Below, piece after piece: positions 8,697 to 17,402 of a stretch of DNA of 64,000 nucleotides. The translations under genes and the position numbers were made by a program. Source of the stretch: Streptomyces sp. NRRL S-244 (GTDB lineage: Bacteria; Actinomycetota; Actinomycetes; Streptomycetales; Streptomycetaceae). The stretch lies in assembly GCF_000717915.1 (NCBI RefSeq), contig NZ_JOCX01000001.1, positions 416,684 through 480,683 on the forward strand, in the 5' to 3' direction. How positions within the stretch are numbered: the stretch's first letter is position 1; the number at the start of each line of letters is the position of its first letter. The notes beneath the pieces were generated by a model, which worked only from the letters and a program-made list of their open reading frames with translations, did not search any database and was not told where the DNA came from.

Positions 8697-9602
8697 ATGA
8701 GTCTGCGTCTGAGCACTGTGATCCTCCCGGTACGCCCGTGGCGTGAGGGCGGTCGTGACCAGTGGGTGCGAGCCGAGCGGCTCGGGTTCCACACCGCATA
8801 CACCTACGACCACCTGACCTGGCGGTCCTTCCGCGACCGGCCGTGGTTTGGCGCGATCCCGACCCTGACCGCGGCAGCCGCCGCCACCGAGAAGATGCGG
8901 CTGGGCACGCTCGTCACCTCGCCGAACTTCCGGCACCCGGTGACGCTGGCCAAGGAACTGATGTCGCTGGACGACATCTCCGGCGGCCGTTTCACCCTCG
9001 GTATCGGCGCCGGCGGCAACGGGTTCGATGCCTCCGCACTGGGACAGGACCCCTGGACCCCGCGTGAGCGCGCGGACCGCTTCGCGGAGTTCGTACCGCT
9101 GCTGGACCGGCTGCTCACGGAGACCGCGGTCAGCGAACGCGGCACCTTCTACTCCGCCGACGAGGCCCGCAACCTCCCCGGCTGTGTGCAGCAGCCGCGA
9201 CTGCCCTTCGCGGTTGCCGGGAACGGCCCGCGGGGCATGAAGCTCGCCGCCGCCCACGGCCAGGCCTGGGTGACCACCGGCGATCCGAAGCTCTTCGAAG
9301 AGGGCACCCCAGAGCAGTCGGTGGAGGCCATCCGCGGCCAGCTGGCCCGGCTCGACAAGGTATGCGCGGAGATCGGCCGCGCGTCCGAGCCGATGGAGAA
9401 GATCCTGCTGACCGGCTTCACCCCGGACCGCAACACGATGCTCGACTCCGTCGACGCGTTCGTCGACTTCGCCGGACGCCACCAGGCGCTCGGCATCACC
9501 GAGATCGTGATCCACGCACCGATCCCGGACTCCGAGTTCGCGGCCGACGAGCACGTCTTCGAGCGGATCGCCACCGAGGGCCTGGCCCAGCTCGACAGCT
9601 GA
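8697..9602 (+). CDS. Luciferase-like (LLM) flavin- or F420-dependent oxidoreductase
   Basis: 301 residues of bacterial luciferase-like TIM-barrel type. Recognisable family segments are GFHTAYTYDHLTW near the N-terminus, EKMRLGTLVTSPNFRHPV, ISGGRFTLGIGAGG (flavin/F420 phosphate binding) and a C-terminal EIVIHAP strand. In actinomycetes these enzymes use either FMNH2 or coenzyme F420; sequence alone does not settle which, nor the substrate. ATG start with no obvious ribosome binding site, so leaderless translation is possible. It is convergent with the TPR gene and shares the terminator at 9614-9643. Confidence 0.87.
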   Translation: MSLRLSTVILPVRPWREGGRDQWVRAERLGFHTAYTYDHLTWRSFRDRPWFGAIPTLTAAAAATEKMRLGTLVTSPNFRHPVTLAKELMSLDDISGGRFTLGIGAGGNGFDASALGQDPWTPRERADRFAEFVPLLDRLLTETAVSERGTFYSADEARNLPGCVQQPRLPFAVAGNGPRGMKLAAAHGQAWVTTGDPKLFEEGTPEQSVEAIRGQLARLDKVCAEIGRASEPMEKILLTGFTPDRNTMLDSVDAFVDFAGRHQALGITEIVIHAPIPDSEFAADEHVFERIATEGLAQLDS

Positions 9603-9613
9603 AACGGAGAGGA

Positions 9614-9643
9614 TGCCCCCGTCGCCGCCGGGCGACGGGGGCA
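9614..9643. terminator. Bidirectional stem-loop terminator
   Basis: A perfect 13-bp stem, TGCCCCCGTCGCC with its complement, closed by the loop gccg, lies between the convergent monooxygenase and TPR genes. Confidence 0.8.
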
Positions 9644-9649
9644 CCGCAC

Positions 9650-12600
9650 TCAGGACCGCAGGCTGTCGAGGGCGGACTGGGCGCGCTCCAGCAGATCCTC
9701 CGGGACCTCCTCGGGCATGGCCCGGAGTTCCTCGATCAGTGCCGAGAGCCGAGCGGCTCCCGCCTCATCGCGACCGATCTCCTGCTCGGTCCAGGCGGCG
9801 TACTGCACGCACTGGAGCCGGTCCCCCAGATGGTCCGGACCCAGCTCCGCGTACAGGTCGCCGGCCCGCGCCGTCAGCTCGATCTCCTCCAGCCGCAGCG
9901 CCTCGGTGTCCACCTCGGCGCGGCGGGAGCCCTCGCCGTCCCCGCTGACCTTGTCGTCCGGGCCGTCCTCGTCGCCATCCTCGTCCCCGGCCTGCTCGTG
10001 CGAGGTGACCCGCCAGTCGAGCACCTGCGCCAGCTGCAGCCAGGTCTGGGCGAGCTCGGCCCGCAGGTGCGGGGCGGCCTGGCCCTCGCCGCTCTCCGCG
10101 TTCTCGGCCAGCGCGGTCTCCAGGACCCCGGCGGCCTGGTCCATCAAGTCCCGCGCCCGCGCCCACGCCGCCGCACCGGTGTCTCCGCGCGGAGCCATCC
10201 AGGCCAGGGAGCGCAGGATCCGCACTTCGGCGATCGGGGCATCCCCCGTCACCCGGAACAGCTCCAGGGACCGCTCGTACGCGGCGAGTGCCTCCTGGTC
10301 CAGGCGTGCGGCGGACAGCTGTTCCGCCGCCGCCTGCGCCAGGGCGGCCTGCGGGCGGGGGTCCTCCCAGCCCTTGGCCACTTCCGCCGCCAGCAGGTAC
10401 TGCTCCGCCGCCGCCCGGGAGTCGTTCAGCTGCCGCAGCAGATCGCCGAGGAACTCCCGTACGGAGACGGCCTGTCCCTCGCCGTGCTCCAGCAGATCGG
10501 GCAGCGTGGACTGCAACACCTCCGCCGCGTCTGCGTGCCGCCCCTCCCGTGCGTACGCCCGGGCCAGCACCAGCCGGGCCTGCGCCCCGCCGTCGGCGGT
10601 CAGACCCGCCTGGTCGAACCAGTGCGCCGCGGTGAGGGCGTGCTCGGCCGCTTCCGCCGCCTCGTCGGCCCGGCGCAGCAGGATGTCCGCGAGGGTGAGC
10701 CGTACGACGCCCTGCGTTTCGGCCTCCGTCACCTCCGCGGAGTGCTCCAAGGCGGAACGCGCCGCCTCCTCGGCCTCCTGGGGCCGCTCCACCGACATCA
10801 GCACTCCGGCCCGCAGCACCAGCGCGTCCACCGCCTGCCACGGAAGGCCCGCAGACACCGCCCGCGCCGCGGACGCGGCCAGCAGCGGCAGGGCCCGCTC
10901 GGGCTCGCCCTGCGACAGGGCGACGCGGCCCAGCATCTCCTCGGCCTCGGCAGCCAGATCGGGCAGGTCCTGCGCGTACGCGGCCACGAAAGCGCCGAGT
11001 TCGGCCGCCAGCTCGCCGTGCCCGTGGTCCTGGCCGGGCCCGTGGAGGTGCTCGTGCTCGGGGCCGGCCTCCAGCGAGCGCAGGTACGACTCCACGCGGA
11101 TCGACGACAGCTCCGCCAGCGCGATCCGGCGCCCGCGCAGCGGCTCGCCCGCGTCCAGCGCCTCGGCGGACTTCAGGGCCACCGCCAGCAGCTCCCGGAT
11201 CCGCTGAGGCTCTGCCCCGGACTGCGCGGCCGCGCTCGCCAGCCGCAGCTCCGCCAGCGCCGCGCGCTCCGCCCGGCCGAGCTCGCGGTAGCGGTCGCGG
11301 ACCGCCTCCAGCAGCTCCGCCGCGTTCCCGGCCCCGCCGCGGGCCGCGGTCAGGGCCCGCTGGTCCGCCACATCGGCGGCGAGCAGCGGGTCCACCTCGC
11401 CCTCCGGGCGCGCGTCCACCCGTACGCCGACCTCGGCCCAGAGCGCGTCCGCGGCCGGATGCCGCTGTTCCCGGGCCTGTCGGGCCCGCTCCACCAGCTC
11501 CTCGAAATCGGCCGCGGGCGGCGCGGGCACGACCGCGGTCGCGGGGGCGTTCACCGCGGCGGCCGGCTGCGGCAGCGCCGTGCTGCGCACTCCCAGCGGC
11601 AGTACGCCGACCAGCGGCTCCCGCCCGATCCGGGCGAGGAAGCGGTCGGAGACCCGGGTGGTGCCGTTGCGGGCGTCGAAGCGCCGGGCGATCTCGAGGG
11701 AGCTCGCGCGCAGCACCTCGTACAGCTCGGAGACCGTGTGCGGGGCACCGTCGTACGGGACGGCCGGGCTCTGGCCGTGCCCCAGCTCCGTCAGCCGGCG
11801 CAGCAGTACGAGGATGCCGCCGTGGAAGGCCATCTGGTCGTCGACGTTGACCAGCGGACTCATGTGGGCGGCGTGCTCGGCGAGGATCTCCAGGCCGCGC
11901 GACTCGTTGCCGCTCAGGGCGCAGAACTCGATGTGCTTGCCGATCGAGGGCAGCAGGCTCTCGTTGCCGCGGGCCATGCGGTAGCCGCGTACGTGGTGCG
12001 AACGGGCCTCGTCGAAACGGCCCAGGCGCAGCAGTGGCAGCAGCGAGGTGGCGAGCAGCCGGTGGGGCTCCTCGGCGCAGGTCCGCTCGCCCGCCAGGAC
12101 GGGCTGCCAGAGCTCCAGGGCCCGGGCGTCGTCCCCGCGCAGCACGGCGTACGCACCCTGGCCGTTGAGCTCGCAGGCGTGGCAGTCGCTCATGTCGTCG
12201 CGGTCGGCGGCCAGCCAGGCGTGGTGGGCCCGCTCGGCCCGGTCGTCCTGGCCGATCGCGTCGGCGAGCCACAGCTCGGCCTCGCGGACCGGCCGCTCGC
12301 TGTAACCGGCGATCCGGTAGCGGCGCTCCATCTCGTCCAGCCAGCCGGTGGCGGACTCCAGCGGGATCTCGGGGGAATCGCTGATGGCCGTGGCGACCCA
12401 CTTGAACTGCCAGAACAAGGAGTGGGCGTCCCATCGGCCGAAGGCGGCGGGGTCCTTGTCGTACTCCTGGAGCAGCCGGGCGAAGGGCACCAGCATCTTC
12501 GAGGACTCGGCACTCCAGAGATAGGCGTTGACCAGGTTGTCCAGGGCCGTGCGGAACAGGGCCCCGTCACCCGTCGCCTCCGCCGCGCCCACGAGCACCT

Positions 12601-12682
12601 CGGCGTGCGCGTTGCGTGCGGCTCCGTTCGGGGAGTTCCTGTTCTCGGAGAGGCCCTGCTCGATCTCCTCGCGCGTCAGCAT
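9650..12682 (-). CDS. Large tetratricopeptide-repeat protein paired with Hsp90
   Basis: 1010 residues, almost wholly helical and rich in Ala, Leu and Glu, with many degenerate ~34-residue TPR-like units such as ALLAASAARAVSAGLPWQAV and AEQYLLAAEVAKGWEDPR. No catalytic domain is seen. Residues about 170-180 hold a Cys pair (SDCHACEL). The start ATG 12682 (MLTREEIEQGLSENRN) lies 2 bp after the Hsp90 stop codon, so translation is probably coupled. The frame stays open upstream inside the Hsp90 gene, but that part is antisense-like sequence, not protein. The pairing suggests a co-chaperone or substrate adaptor, by analogy with eukaryotic TPR partners of Hsp90; that role is inferred. Confidence 0.85.
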   Translation of the reverse strand: MLTREEIEQGLSENRNSPNGAARNAHAEVLVGAAEATGDGALFRTALDNLVNAYLWSAESSKMLVPFARLLQEYDKDPAAFGRWDAHSLFWQFKWVATAISDSPEIPLESATGWLDEMERRYRIAGYSERPVREAELWLADAIGQDDRAERAHHAWLAADRDDMSDCHACELNGQGAYAVLRGDDARALELWQPVLAGERTCAEEPHRLLATSLLPLLRLGRFDEARSHHVRGYRMARGNESLLPSIGKHIEFCALSGNESRGLEILAEHAAHMSPLVNVDDQMAFHGGILVLLRRLTELGHGQSPAVPYDGAPHTVSELYEVLRASSLEIARRFDARNGTTRVSDRFLARIGREPLVGVLPLGVRSTALPQPAAAVNAPATAVVPAPPAADFEELVERARQAREQRHPAADALWAEVGVRVDARPEGEVDPLLAADVADQRALTAARGGAGNAAELLEAVRDRYRELGRAERAALAELRLASAAAQSGAEPQRIRELLAVALKSAEALDAGEPLRGRRIALAELSSIRVESYLRSLEAGPEHEHLHGPGQDHGHGELAAELGAFVAAYAQDLPDLAAEAEEMLGRVALSQGEPERALPLLAASAARAVSAGLPWQAVDALVLRAGVLMSVERPQEAEEAARSALEHSAEVTEAETQGVVRLTLADILLRRADEAAEAAEHALTAAHWFDQAGLTADGGAQARLVLARAYAREGRHADAAEVLQSTLPDLLEHGEGQAVSVREFLGDLLRQLNDSRAAAEQYLLAAEVAKGWEDPRPQAALAQAAAEQLSAARLDQEALAAYERSLELFRVTGDAPIAEVRILRSLAWMAPRGDTGAAAWARARDLMDQAAGVLETALAENAESGEGQAAPHLRAELAQTWLQLAQVLDWRVTSHEQAGDEDGDEDGPDDKVSGDGEGSRRAEVDTEALRLEEIELTARAGDLYAELGPDHLGDRLQCVQYAAWTEQEIGRDEAGAARLSALIEELRAMPEEVPEDLLERAQSALDSLRS

Positions 12683-12684
12683 GG

Positions 12685-14592
12685 TCACTTCTGGCCCTCC
12701 GGGGAGTCGGTGGAGTGGGTCGCCCATTCCAGGAGCCCGAGGAAGGCCCGGTTGAGCAGCGTGGAGTCGGCGGGGCGCAGCGGCCGCTGGGACATCAGCA
12801 GCGCCTGTCCGTACAGCGATTCGACGGCCGTGCCGGTCAGGGCCTCGTCGGGCAGGGCCGAGATCCGGCGGATCAGCGGGTTGTTGTGGTTGAGCACCAG
12901 GCGGGCGCGCGGCGCGGAGCCGCGCAGGGCGCCGAGGATTCCGCTCCACAGGGAGTCGGCGCTGTCCAGCGCCGCCGTACGGTCGCGCTCCTGGCGGGCC
13001 TGGCGGTCGTCGAGGTAGAGCGCGGGGACGGACACGGGCTGGAAGGCACGCAGCACGACGTCGCAGCCCTGTGCCTCCAGCCGGGTGCGCGCCGTGGACA
13101 GGAAGGGCGCGAGGGCCAGTTCGGCGGAGGTCGGGACCGGGTCGAGCCGCTCGGTGACGGCTCCGGCGTCCAGTTCCGTGACCTTGAGGTCCGGCCGCAC
13201 GGTGGGCAGCAGGGCGAGCAGGTCGGCGTCGTACGTGTATCCGGCGTTGATGACGCCGAGGCCGTGGGCCGCCGCGATCGGGGCGATCTGGCGGAACTCC
13301 TCCACGGTGCGCGTGAAGTGGATCTCGCTGTGGGCGGCGGTGAACTCCTGGAGGCTCATCGAGCCCTCGCTCGTCTCGAACGGCAGCCAGGGCAGCATCA
13401 GTCCGAGCAGTTCGGCGTCGTGCCGGGCCAGGGACTTCACCCCGAGGTGGTGGACGCTCAGGAAGGCGGCCAGGCGCTCCGGTTCGCTCGCGGCGAGCTC
13501 GGCGAGCCAGGCCCGGACGCGCGCGCCGAGGGCCTCGCGTACCGCGGACAGGGTCTCGTCGTCGTAGAGGTTCTCGCGGGAAGCGGTGGGCCGCAGCGTG
13601 TCCGTGTCGATGACCGCGCGGACGAAGAAGGCCCAGTCCGGCAGCAGGTTGTCGGCGTGGTCCGTGAGCAGCATGCCCTTGAGGTGGACGCGGTGTCCGG
13701 CCCGGTGGGCGGGGCTGGTCGGCTCGGGGAGGACGTACGCCACTCCGCGCACCCCGGCGACGGGCAGGTCGAGGTCGATGCTGTCGAGCGGGGTGAAGCC
13801 GAAGAGCTGCGCGCAGTGGCCGGCGAGCGCGACGCGGCGCGCGGCGGGGGTGGGGAAGGGGCGGTCCCACACGGCGGGCCGGTCGGTGATGCCCCGCGCC
13901 TCGCCCTCGCCGCCCTCGCCGCCCTCCCCCGCGCCCGCGCCTTCGCCTTCGCCTTCGCCTTCGGTGAAGGTGATGTCGTACGGGAGCAGGGAGCCGTAGT
14001 CACGAGCCAGCTGCTCGACCTTGGCCGGGACGGTCCACTCCTCGGCTCCCGGGCGGGCCTGCAGGATGACCGTGGTGCCGGGCTCCCGGCGGGCTTCGTC
14101 GGGCAGCTCGCGGACGGTGTACGAGCCGTCGTCCGTGGCCAGCCATTCGACGGGCGCGGCCTGGGGGTCGCGGGCGGAACGGGTGATGACGCGGATCTGG
14201 CGGGCCACGACGAAGCAGGCGAGCAGGCCGATGCCGAACTGGCCGAGGAACTCCCGGCGGGTGGTCTCGAGGCCGTGGTCACCGCCGCGCTTGGAGCTGC
14301 GGCCGATGGTGGCGAGGAGGGAGTGCGCCTCGGCGGCGGTCAGGCCGATGCCGCTGTCCTCGATGGTCACCCGGCCCGCGGACGCCGACAGGCGGATGCG
14401 GATCTCCGCCTCCGGGTCGAGTGCCTGGCGGGCGGTGACGGCGTCCACCGCGTTCTGCAGCAGCTCGCGGACGTAGACGCGCGGGCTGGAGTAGAGGTGG
14501 TGGGAGAGCAGGTCGACCAGGCCGCGCAGATCGACCTGAAAGCTGTTGGCGGAAGGGTCGGAGTGGGTGGAGGAAGGGGATGTGGACGTCAC
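12685..14592 (-). CDS. htpG: Hsp90/HtpG-family molecular chaperone
   Basis: 635 residues, close to the ~625 of E. coli HtpG. The GHKL ATPase domain shows VYVRELLQNAVDAV (catalytic Glu and Mg-binding Asn), EDSGIGLT, and GQFGIGLLACFVV, the glycine-rich lid. Middle and C-terminal domains follow at lower similarity, with an acidic Gly/Glu insert (EGEGEGAGAGEGGEG) in the middle region. It folds or remodels client proteins in the cytoplasm. GTG start at 14592 is preceded by GAGGTG. The large TPR protein gene follows after 2 bp on the same strand. Divergence from canonical HtpG makes this an Hsp90-like paralogue; clients are unknown. Confidence 0.9.
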   Translation of the reverse strand: MTSTSPSSTHSDPSANSFQVDLRGLVDLLSHHLYSSPRVYVRELLQNAVDAVTARQALDPEAEIRIRLSASAGRVTIEDSGIGLTAAEAHSLLATIGRSSKRGGDHGLETTRREFLGQFGIGLLACFVVARQIRVITRSARDPQAAPVEWLATDDGSYTVRELPDEARREPGTTVILQARPGAEEWTVPAKVEQLARDYGSLLPYDITFTEGEGEGEGAGAGEGGEGGEGEARGITDRPAVWDRPFPTPAARRVALAGHCAQLFGFTPLDSIDLDLPVAGVRGVAYVLPEPTSPAHRAGHRVHLKGMLLTDHADNLLPDWAFFVRAVIDTDTLRPTASRENLYDDETLSAVREALGARVRAWLAELAASEPERLAAFLSVHHLGVKSLARHDAELLGLMLPWLPFETSEGSMSLQEFTAAHSEIHFTRTVEEFRQIAPIAAAHGLGVINAGYTYDADLLALLPTVRPDLKVTELDAGAVTERLDPVPTSAELALAPFLSTARTRLEAQGCDVVLRAFQPVSVPALYLDDRQARQERDRTAALDSADSLWSGILGALRGSAPRARLVLNHNNPLIRRISALPDEALTGTAVESLYGQALLMSQRPLRPADSTLLNRAFLGLLEWATHSTDSPEGQK

Positions 14593-14711
14593 GGGGCGTC
14601 ACCTCGCGTGCTCGCATGGATGGTTCGGCGATCGCGAGGTACCCCCCTCACGGATCGGAATGAGGAACAGAGTAGGGGGATGATCTGACAATCTCGTCCT
14701 GAATTCCCGGG

Positions 14712-15251
14712 CTAGGAGAAGCGCAGGAACTGCGGCGGTACGGCGTCCGCCAGCCACACCCCGTTGGCGCTGACCCGGAAGACGTGCCCGGCCGCGCGCA
14801 TCGCCCCCGCGTCCACGGCGAGCACGACCGGCCGGCCGCGCCGGGCGCCCACGCGGGTGGCGGTCTCCCGGTCGGGGGACAGGTGCACGTGGTGGCGGGC
14901 CATGGGGCGCAGGCCCTCGGCGCGGATCGCGTCCAGGGCGGCGGCCACGGTGCCGTGGTAGAGGTACGCGGGCGGTTCGGCCTCCGGCAGGTCCAGGTCC
15001 ACGGGAACGGTGTGGCCCTGGTTGGCGCGGATGCGGGTGCCGTCGACGGCGAACCGCTGCTTGTCGTTGGCCGCGACGACGTGGTCGAGCTCGGCGCGGC
15101 TGATGGGGAAGCGGTGGGCGGCGGCCGCGCGGAGGAGATCGTCGATCTCCACCCAGCCCTGGGGGTCGAGCACCAGTCCGATGCGTTCCGGCTGATGCCG
15201 CAGATGTTTCGAGACGTATTTGGACACCTTCACGGTGCGTCTGTCGTCCAT
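14712..15251 (-). CDS. kptA: RNA 2'-phosphotransferase (Tpt1/KptA family)
   Basis: 179 residues. The N-terminal winged-helix part begins KVSKYVSKHLRHQPERIGL, the family hallmark with its His-Arg pair; the C-terminal ADP-ribosyltransferase-like part has HHVHLSPDRETATRVGARRG and PVVLAVDAGAM. KptA transfers the internal 2'-phosphate left by eukaryotic-type tRNA splicing to NAD+, yielding ADP-ribose 1''-2'' cyclic phosphate. Bacteria lack that splicing route, so the physiological substrate here is unknown. ATG 15251 fits the family N-terminus; longer upstream frames are not conserved. It is divergent from the aquaporin. Confidence 0.92.
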   Translation of the reverse strand: MDDRRTVKVSKYVSKHLRHQPERIGLVLDPQGWVEIDDLLRAAAAHRFPISRAELDHVVAANDKQRFAVDGTRIRANQGHTVPVDLDLPEAEPPAYLYHGTVAAALDAIRAEGLRPMARHHVHLSPDRETATRVGARRGRPVVLAVDAGAMRAAGHVFRVSANGVWLADAVPPQFLRFS

Positions 15252-15351
15252 GAGCCCAGCTTGCCCGGTCGGGCAGGGGGCGGGCAGGGATTTATCGGCG
15301 CTCCGCCGGGCCGGGGCACCGTGGGACACCCTCTATCGCGTTTCCAAGATA

Positions 15352-15367
15352 CGGAATACATTTTCCG
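15352..15367. promoter_or_regulatory. Dyad (candidate operator) upstream of the aquaporin
   Basis: CGGAA-N6-TTCCG lies in an AT-rich pocket of the kptA-aquaporin gap, 28 bp before the aquaporin ATG. It could be an operator or overlap the promoter; no regulator is assigned. Confidence 0.35.
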
Positions 15368-15395
15368 CTGTACTGCTGCCCCAGGGGGAGAACCC

Positions 15396-16184
15396 ATGAC
15401 AATCCACGCTTCCCTGCCACGCCGTGCGGTCGCCGAGCTCGTCGGCACCGCCGGCCTCCTCGTGGTCGTGATCGGTTCCGGAATCCAAGCCGCCGACCTC
15501 AGCCGTGACACCGGTGTCGCCCTCGTCGCCAACTCGCTCGCCTCGGCCATCGGCCTCGGCCTGATCATCACCCTCTTCGGGCCGCTGTCCGGAGCCCACC
15601 TCAACCCGGTCGTCACCCTCACCTCCTGGTGGGCGCGCCGGACCGGCGGCGAGGGGCTCGGCGGCCGGGAGGCCCTCGTCTACGCCGCCGCCCAGACCGC
15701 CGGCGCCATCGGCGGGGCCGTCCTCGCCGAGGTGATGTTCGGCCGCACCCCCGGCACCTTCTCCACGCAGGTCCGCGGCGGCGGCCACCTGCTCGTCGGC
15801 GAGATCGTCGCCACCGCCGGGCTCGTCCTGGTCATCCAGGGCCTGGAGCGCATCGGGCGTCCGAAGCTGATCCCGGCCGCGGTCGCCGCGTACATCGCCT
15901 CCGCGATCTGGTTCACCTCCTCCGGCTCCTTCGCCAACCCGGCGGGCACCATCGGGCGCGCCTTCAGCGACTCCTTCACCGGGATCGCCCCGCAGTCGCT
16001 GCCCGGATTCGTCGCGGCCCAGGTGGTCGGCGGGGTGCTGGGCCTGGCCCTCGCCACACTCCTGTACGGGAGCATCCGGCGCGGTGCACAGGAGGCGCCG
16101 GCCGGCCCCGTCAGAGTCGCCGGCCGCACCAGCACCATCGGCAGCGCCAGCCCCGTGAACCCCGCGTACGAGACCATCGGTTGA
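15396..16184 (+). CDS. MIP-family aquaporin / aquaglyceroporin
   Basis: 262 residues with six hydrophobic segments and two pore half-helices. The first box is SGAHLNPVVT (NPV instead of the classical NPA) and the second is SFANPAGTIGRAFSDSF (canonical NPA with the conserved Arg four residues later). The family conducts water, glycerol or other small neutral solutes such as arsenite through the cytoplasmic membrane; the altered first NPA box makes specificity hard to guess. ATG 15396 is preceded by GGGGGAGAACCC. A MerR-type regulator gene lies convergent downstream. Confidence 0.9.
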   Translation: MTIHASLPRRAVAELVGTAGLLVVVIGSGIQAADLSRDTGVALVANSLASAIGLGLIITLFGPLSGAHLNPVVTLTSWWARRTGGEGLGGREALVYAAAQTAGAIGGAVLAEVMFGRTPGTFSTQVRGGGHLLVGEIVATAGLVLVIQGLERIGRPKLIPAAVAAYIASAIWFTSSGSFANPAGTIGRAFSDSFTGIAPQSLPGFVAAQVVGGVLGLALATLLYGSIRRGAQEAPAGPVRVAGRTSTIGSASPVNPAYETIG

Positions 16185-16221
16185 GCTGCCCGCACGGGCT
16201 TCCACAGGGCCGTCCACAGAG

Positions 16222-16301
16222 TTGCCCACAGGCAACACCGACTTGTCCACAGCCGGTTGGGTCGGATTTGCGGGCAAACGAGTGATCCGCCCTGTGGACT
16301 A
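16222..16301. other. Small group of DnaA boxes
   Basis: Between the convergent aquaporin and MerR genes lie one perfect box TTGTCCACA (16243-16251) and two with one mismatch: TTGCCCACA (16222-16230) and, inverted, TGTGGACTA (16293-16301). A weaker CCGTCCACA is at 16210. It is a minor version of the cluster at 26867-27312. Confidence 0.6.
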
Positions 16302-16322
16302 CTGACCGAGTGCCTCCGGCCG

Positions 16323-17237
16323 TTACCCGCCGCCCCGGCGGGCCAGCTCGTTCATCGTCCGGGCCTGGAGCTCCCGCTCCGTCGCGGCCCGGACGAACTC
16401 CCCCACGTGCTCGGCGCCGACCAGTTCCTGCACCGCCCGTACGGTCTCCGCCGGCAGGGCCACCGGCGCGGGTCCCGAGGGCTGCGGGGCTCCCGCCGCC
16501 CCCAGGTGGCGCTGCAGATGCCGGGTGGCGAACAGCCGCATCGCCCGCGCCAGCTCGGCGTCCACCGTCTGCTGGGCCAGGGGCCGCAGCCTCCGTACCA
16601 TCGTCGCCGCCTCCGCCGCGTCCGCGTCCGTCGGCGGGACCTCTCCGAGGTAGCGGGCGAAGACGTGCTCGGTGGTGAACTCCAGGAACCGCGAGGCGAT
16701 GTGCTCCACCTGCCCGCGCAGCTCCCGCAGGTGCCCGGTGATCGCCGACAGCGGCACCCCGGCCGCGTACAGCTCGGCGGCCACCGTCAGCTCCTGCGGG
16801 GAGGGCACCAGGAACTCGTCCGGGCGCCCCGGGATCGCCTCCAGCACCCCCAGCTCGCACGCCTCGCCCACGGCGTCGTCGTCGGGACGGCCGCCGAACC
16901 GCTCGTTCAGCTCGGCACGGCTGATCCGGGCGGCCTCCTCGTCGGTCCACGGTCCGTGCACCTCGGCGACGAGCCCCAGCACCCCGCCGAGACCGCGCCC
17001 GGCGTCCCAGGCCTCCAGCAGCTCCTTGATGGAGGCCAGGGTGTAGCCGCGGTCCAGCAGATCGGCGATCTGGCGCAGCCGCGCCAGATGCGTGTCCCGG
17101 TAGACGTTGGAGCGGCCGCGCCGCTCCGGCCTCGGCAGCAGCCCACGGTCCTGGTACGCCCTGATCGTGCGCACCGTCGCCCCGCTGTGGTGCGCGAGAT
17201 CCTCGATCCGGTACTCGGCCACCGCCTGTTCTGACAA
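16323..17237 (-). CDS. MerR-family transcriptional regulator
   Basis: 304 residues. The N-terminal winged helix has YRIEDLAHHSGATVRTIRAY, DRGLLPRPERRGRSNVY and LARLRQIADLLDRGYTLASI, a textbook MerR DNA-binding domain at about residues 8-75. The remaining ~220 residues are an unclassified Ala/Glu-rich helical effector region with no metal-binding Cys pattern, so it is not a mercury or copper sensor. I chose TTG 17237 because GGGAG lies 7 nt upstream; the next candidate is GTG 17222. It is convergent with the aquaporin, which is a possible but unproven target. Confidence 0.85.
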   Translation of the reverse strand: MSEQAVAEYRIEDLAHHSGATVRTIRAYQDRGLLPRPERRGRSNVYRDTHLARLRQIADLLDRGYTLASIKELLEAWDAGRGLGGVLGLVAEVHGPWTDEEAARISRAELNERFGGRPDDDAVGEACELGVLEAIPGRPDEFLVPSPQELTVAAELYAAGVPLSAITGHLRELRGQVEHIASRFLEFTTEHVFARYLGEVPPTDADAAEAATMVRRLRPLAQQTVDAELARAMRLFATRHLQRHLGAAGAPQPSGPAPVALPAETVRAVQELVGAEHVGEFVRAATERELQARTMNELARRGGG

Positions 17238-17402
17238 TCCCGGCTCCCTACGACATGGCGGCTCGGCCGCCCGCGGCCGCCGCGGCCCGTGCGGCAGGCG
17301 AAGCCGCAAGGTACTCGACCGCCCTGCGCAGCGAGCCCTCCTGCGAGGGATGGTACGACCGCCGGAAGGAGCGGGATATGGCCGTGCGGGGCTCTGTCGC
17401 GC

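Noticed and set aside
9362..13018. 1218-codon plus-strand frame opposite the TPR gene, and a similar 690-codon frame opposite the Hsp90 gene (12616-14688)
   Set aside because: Shadow frames of the minus-strand genes; no recognisable protein.
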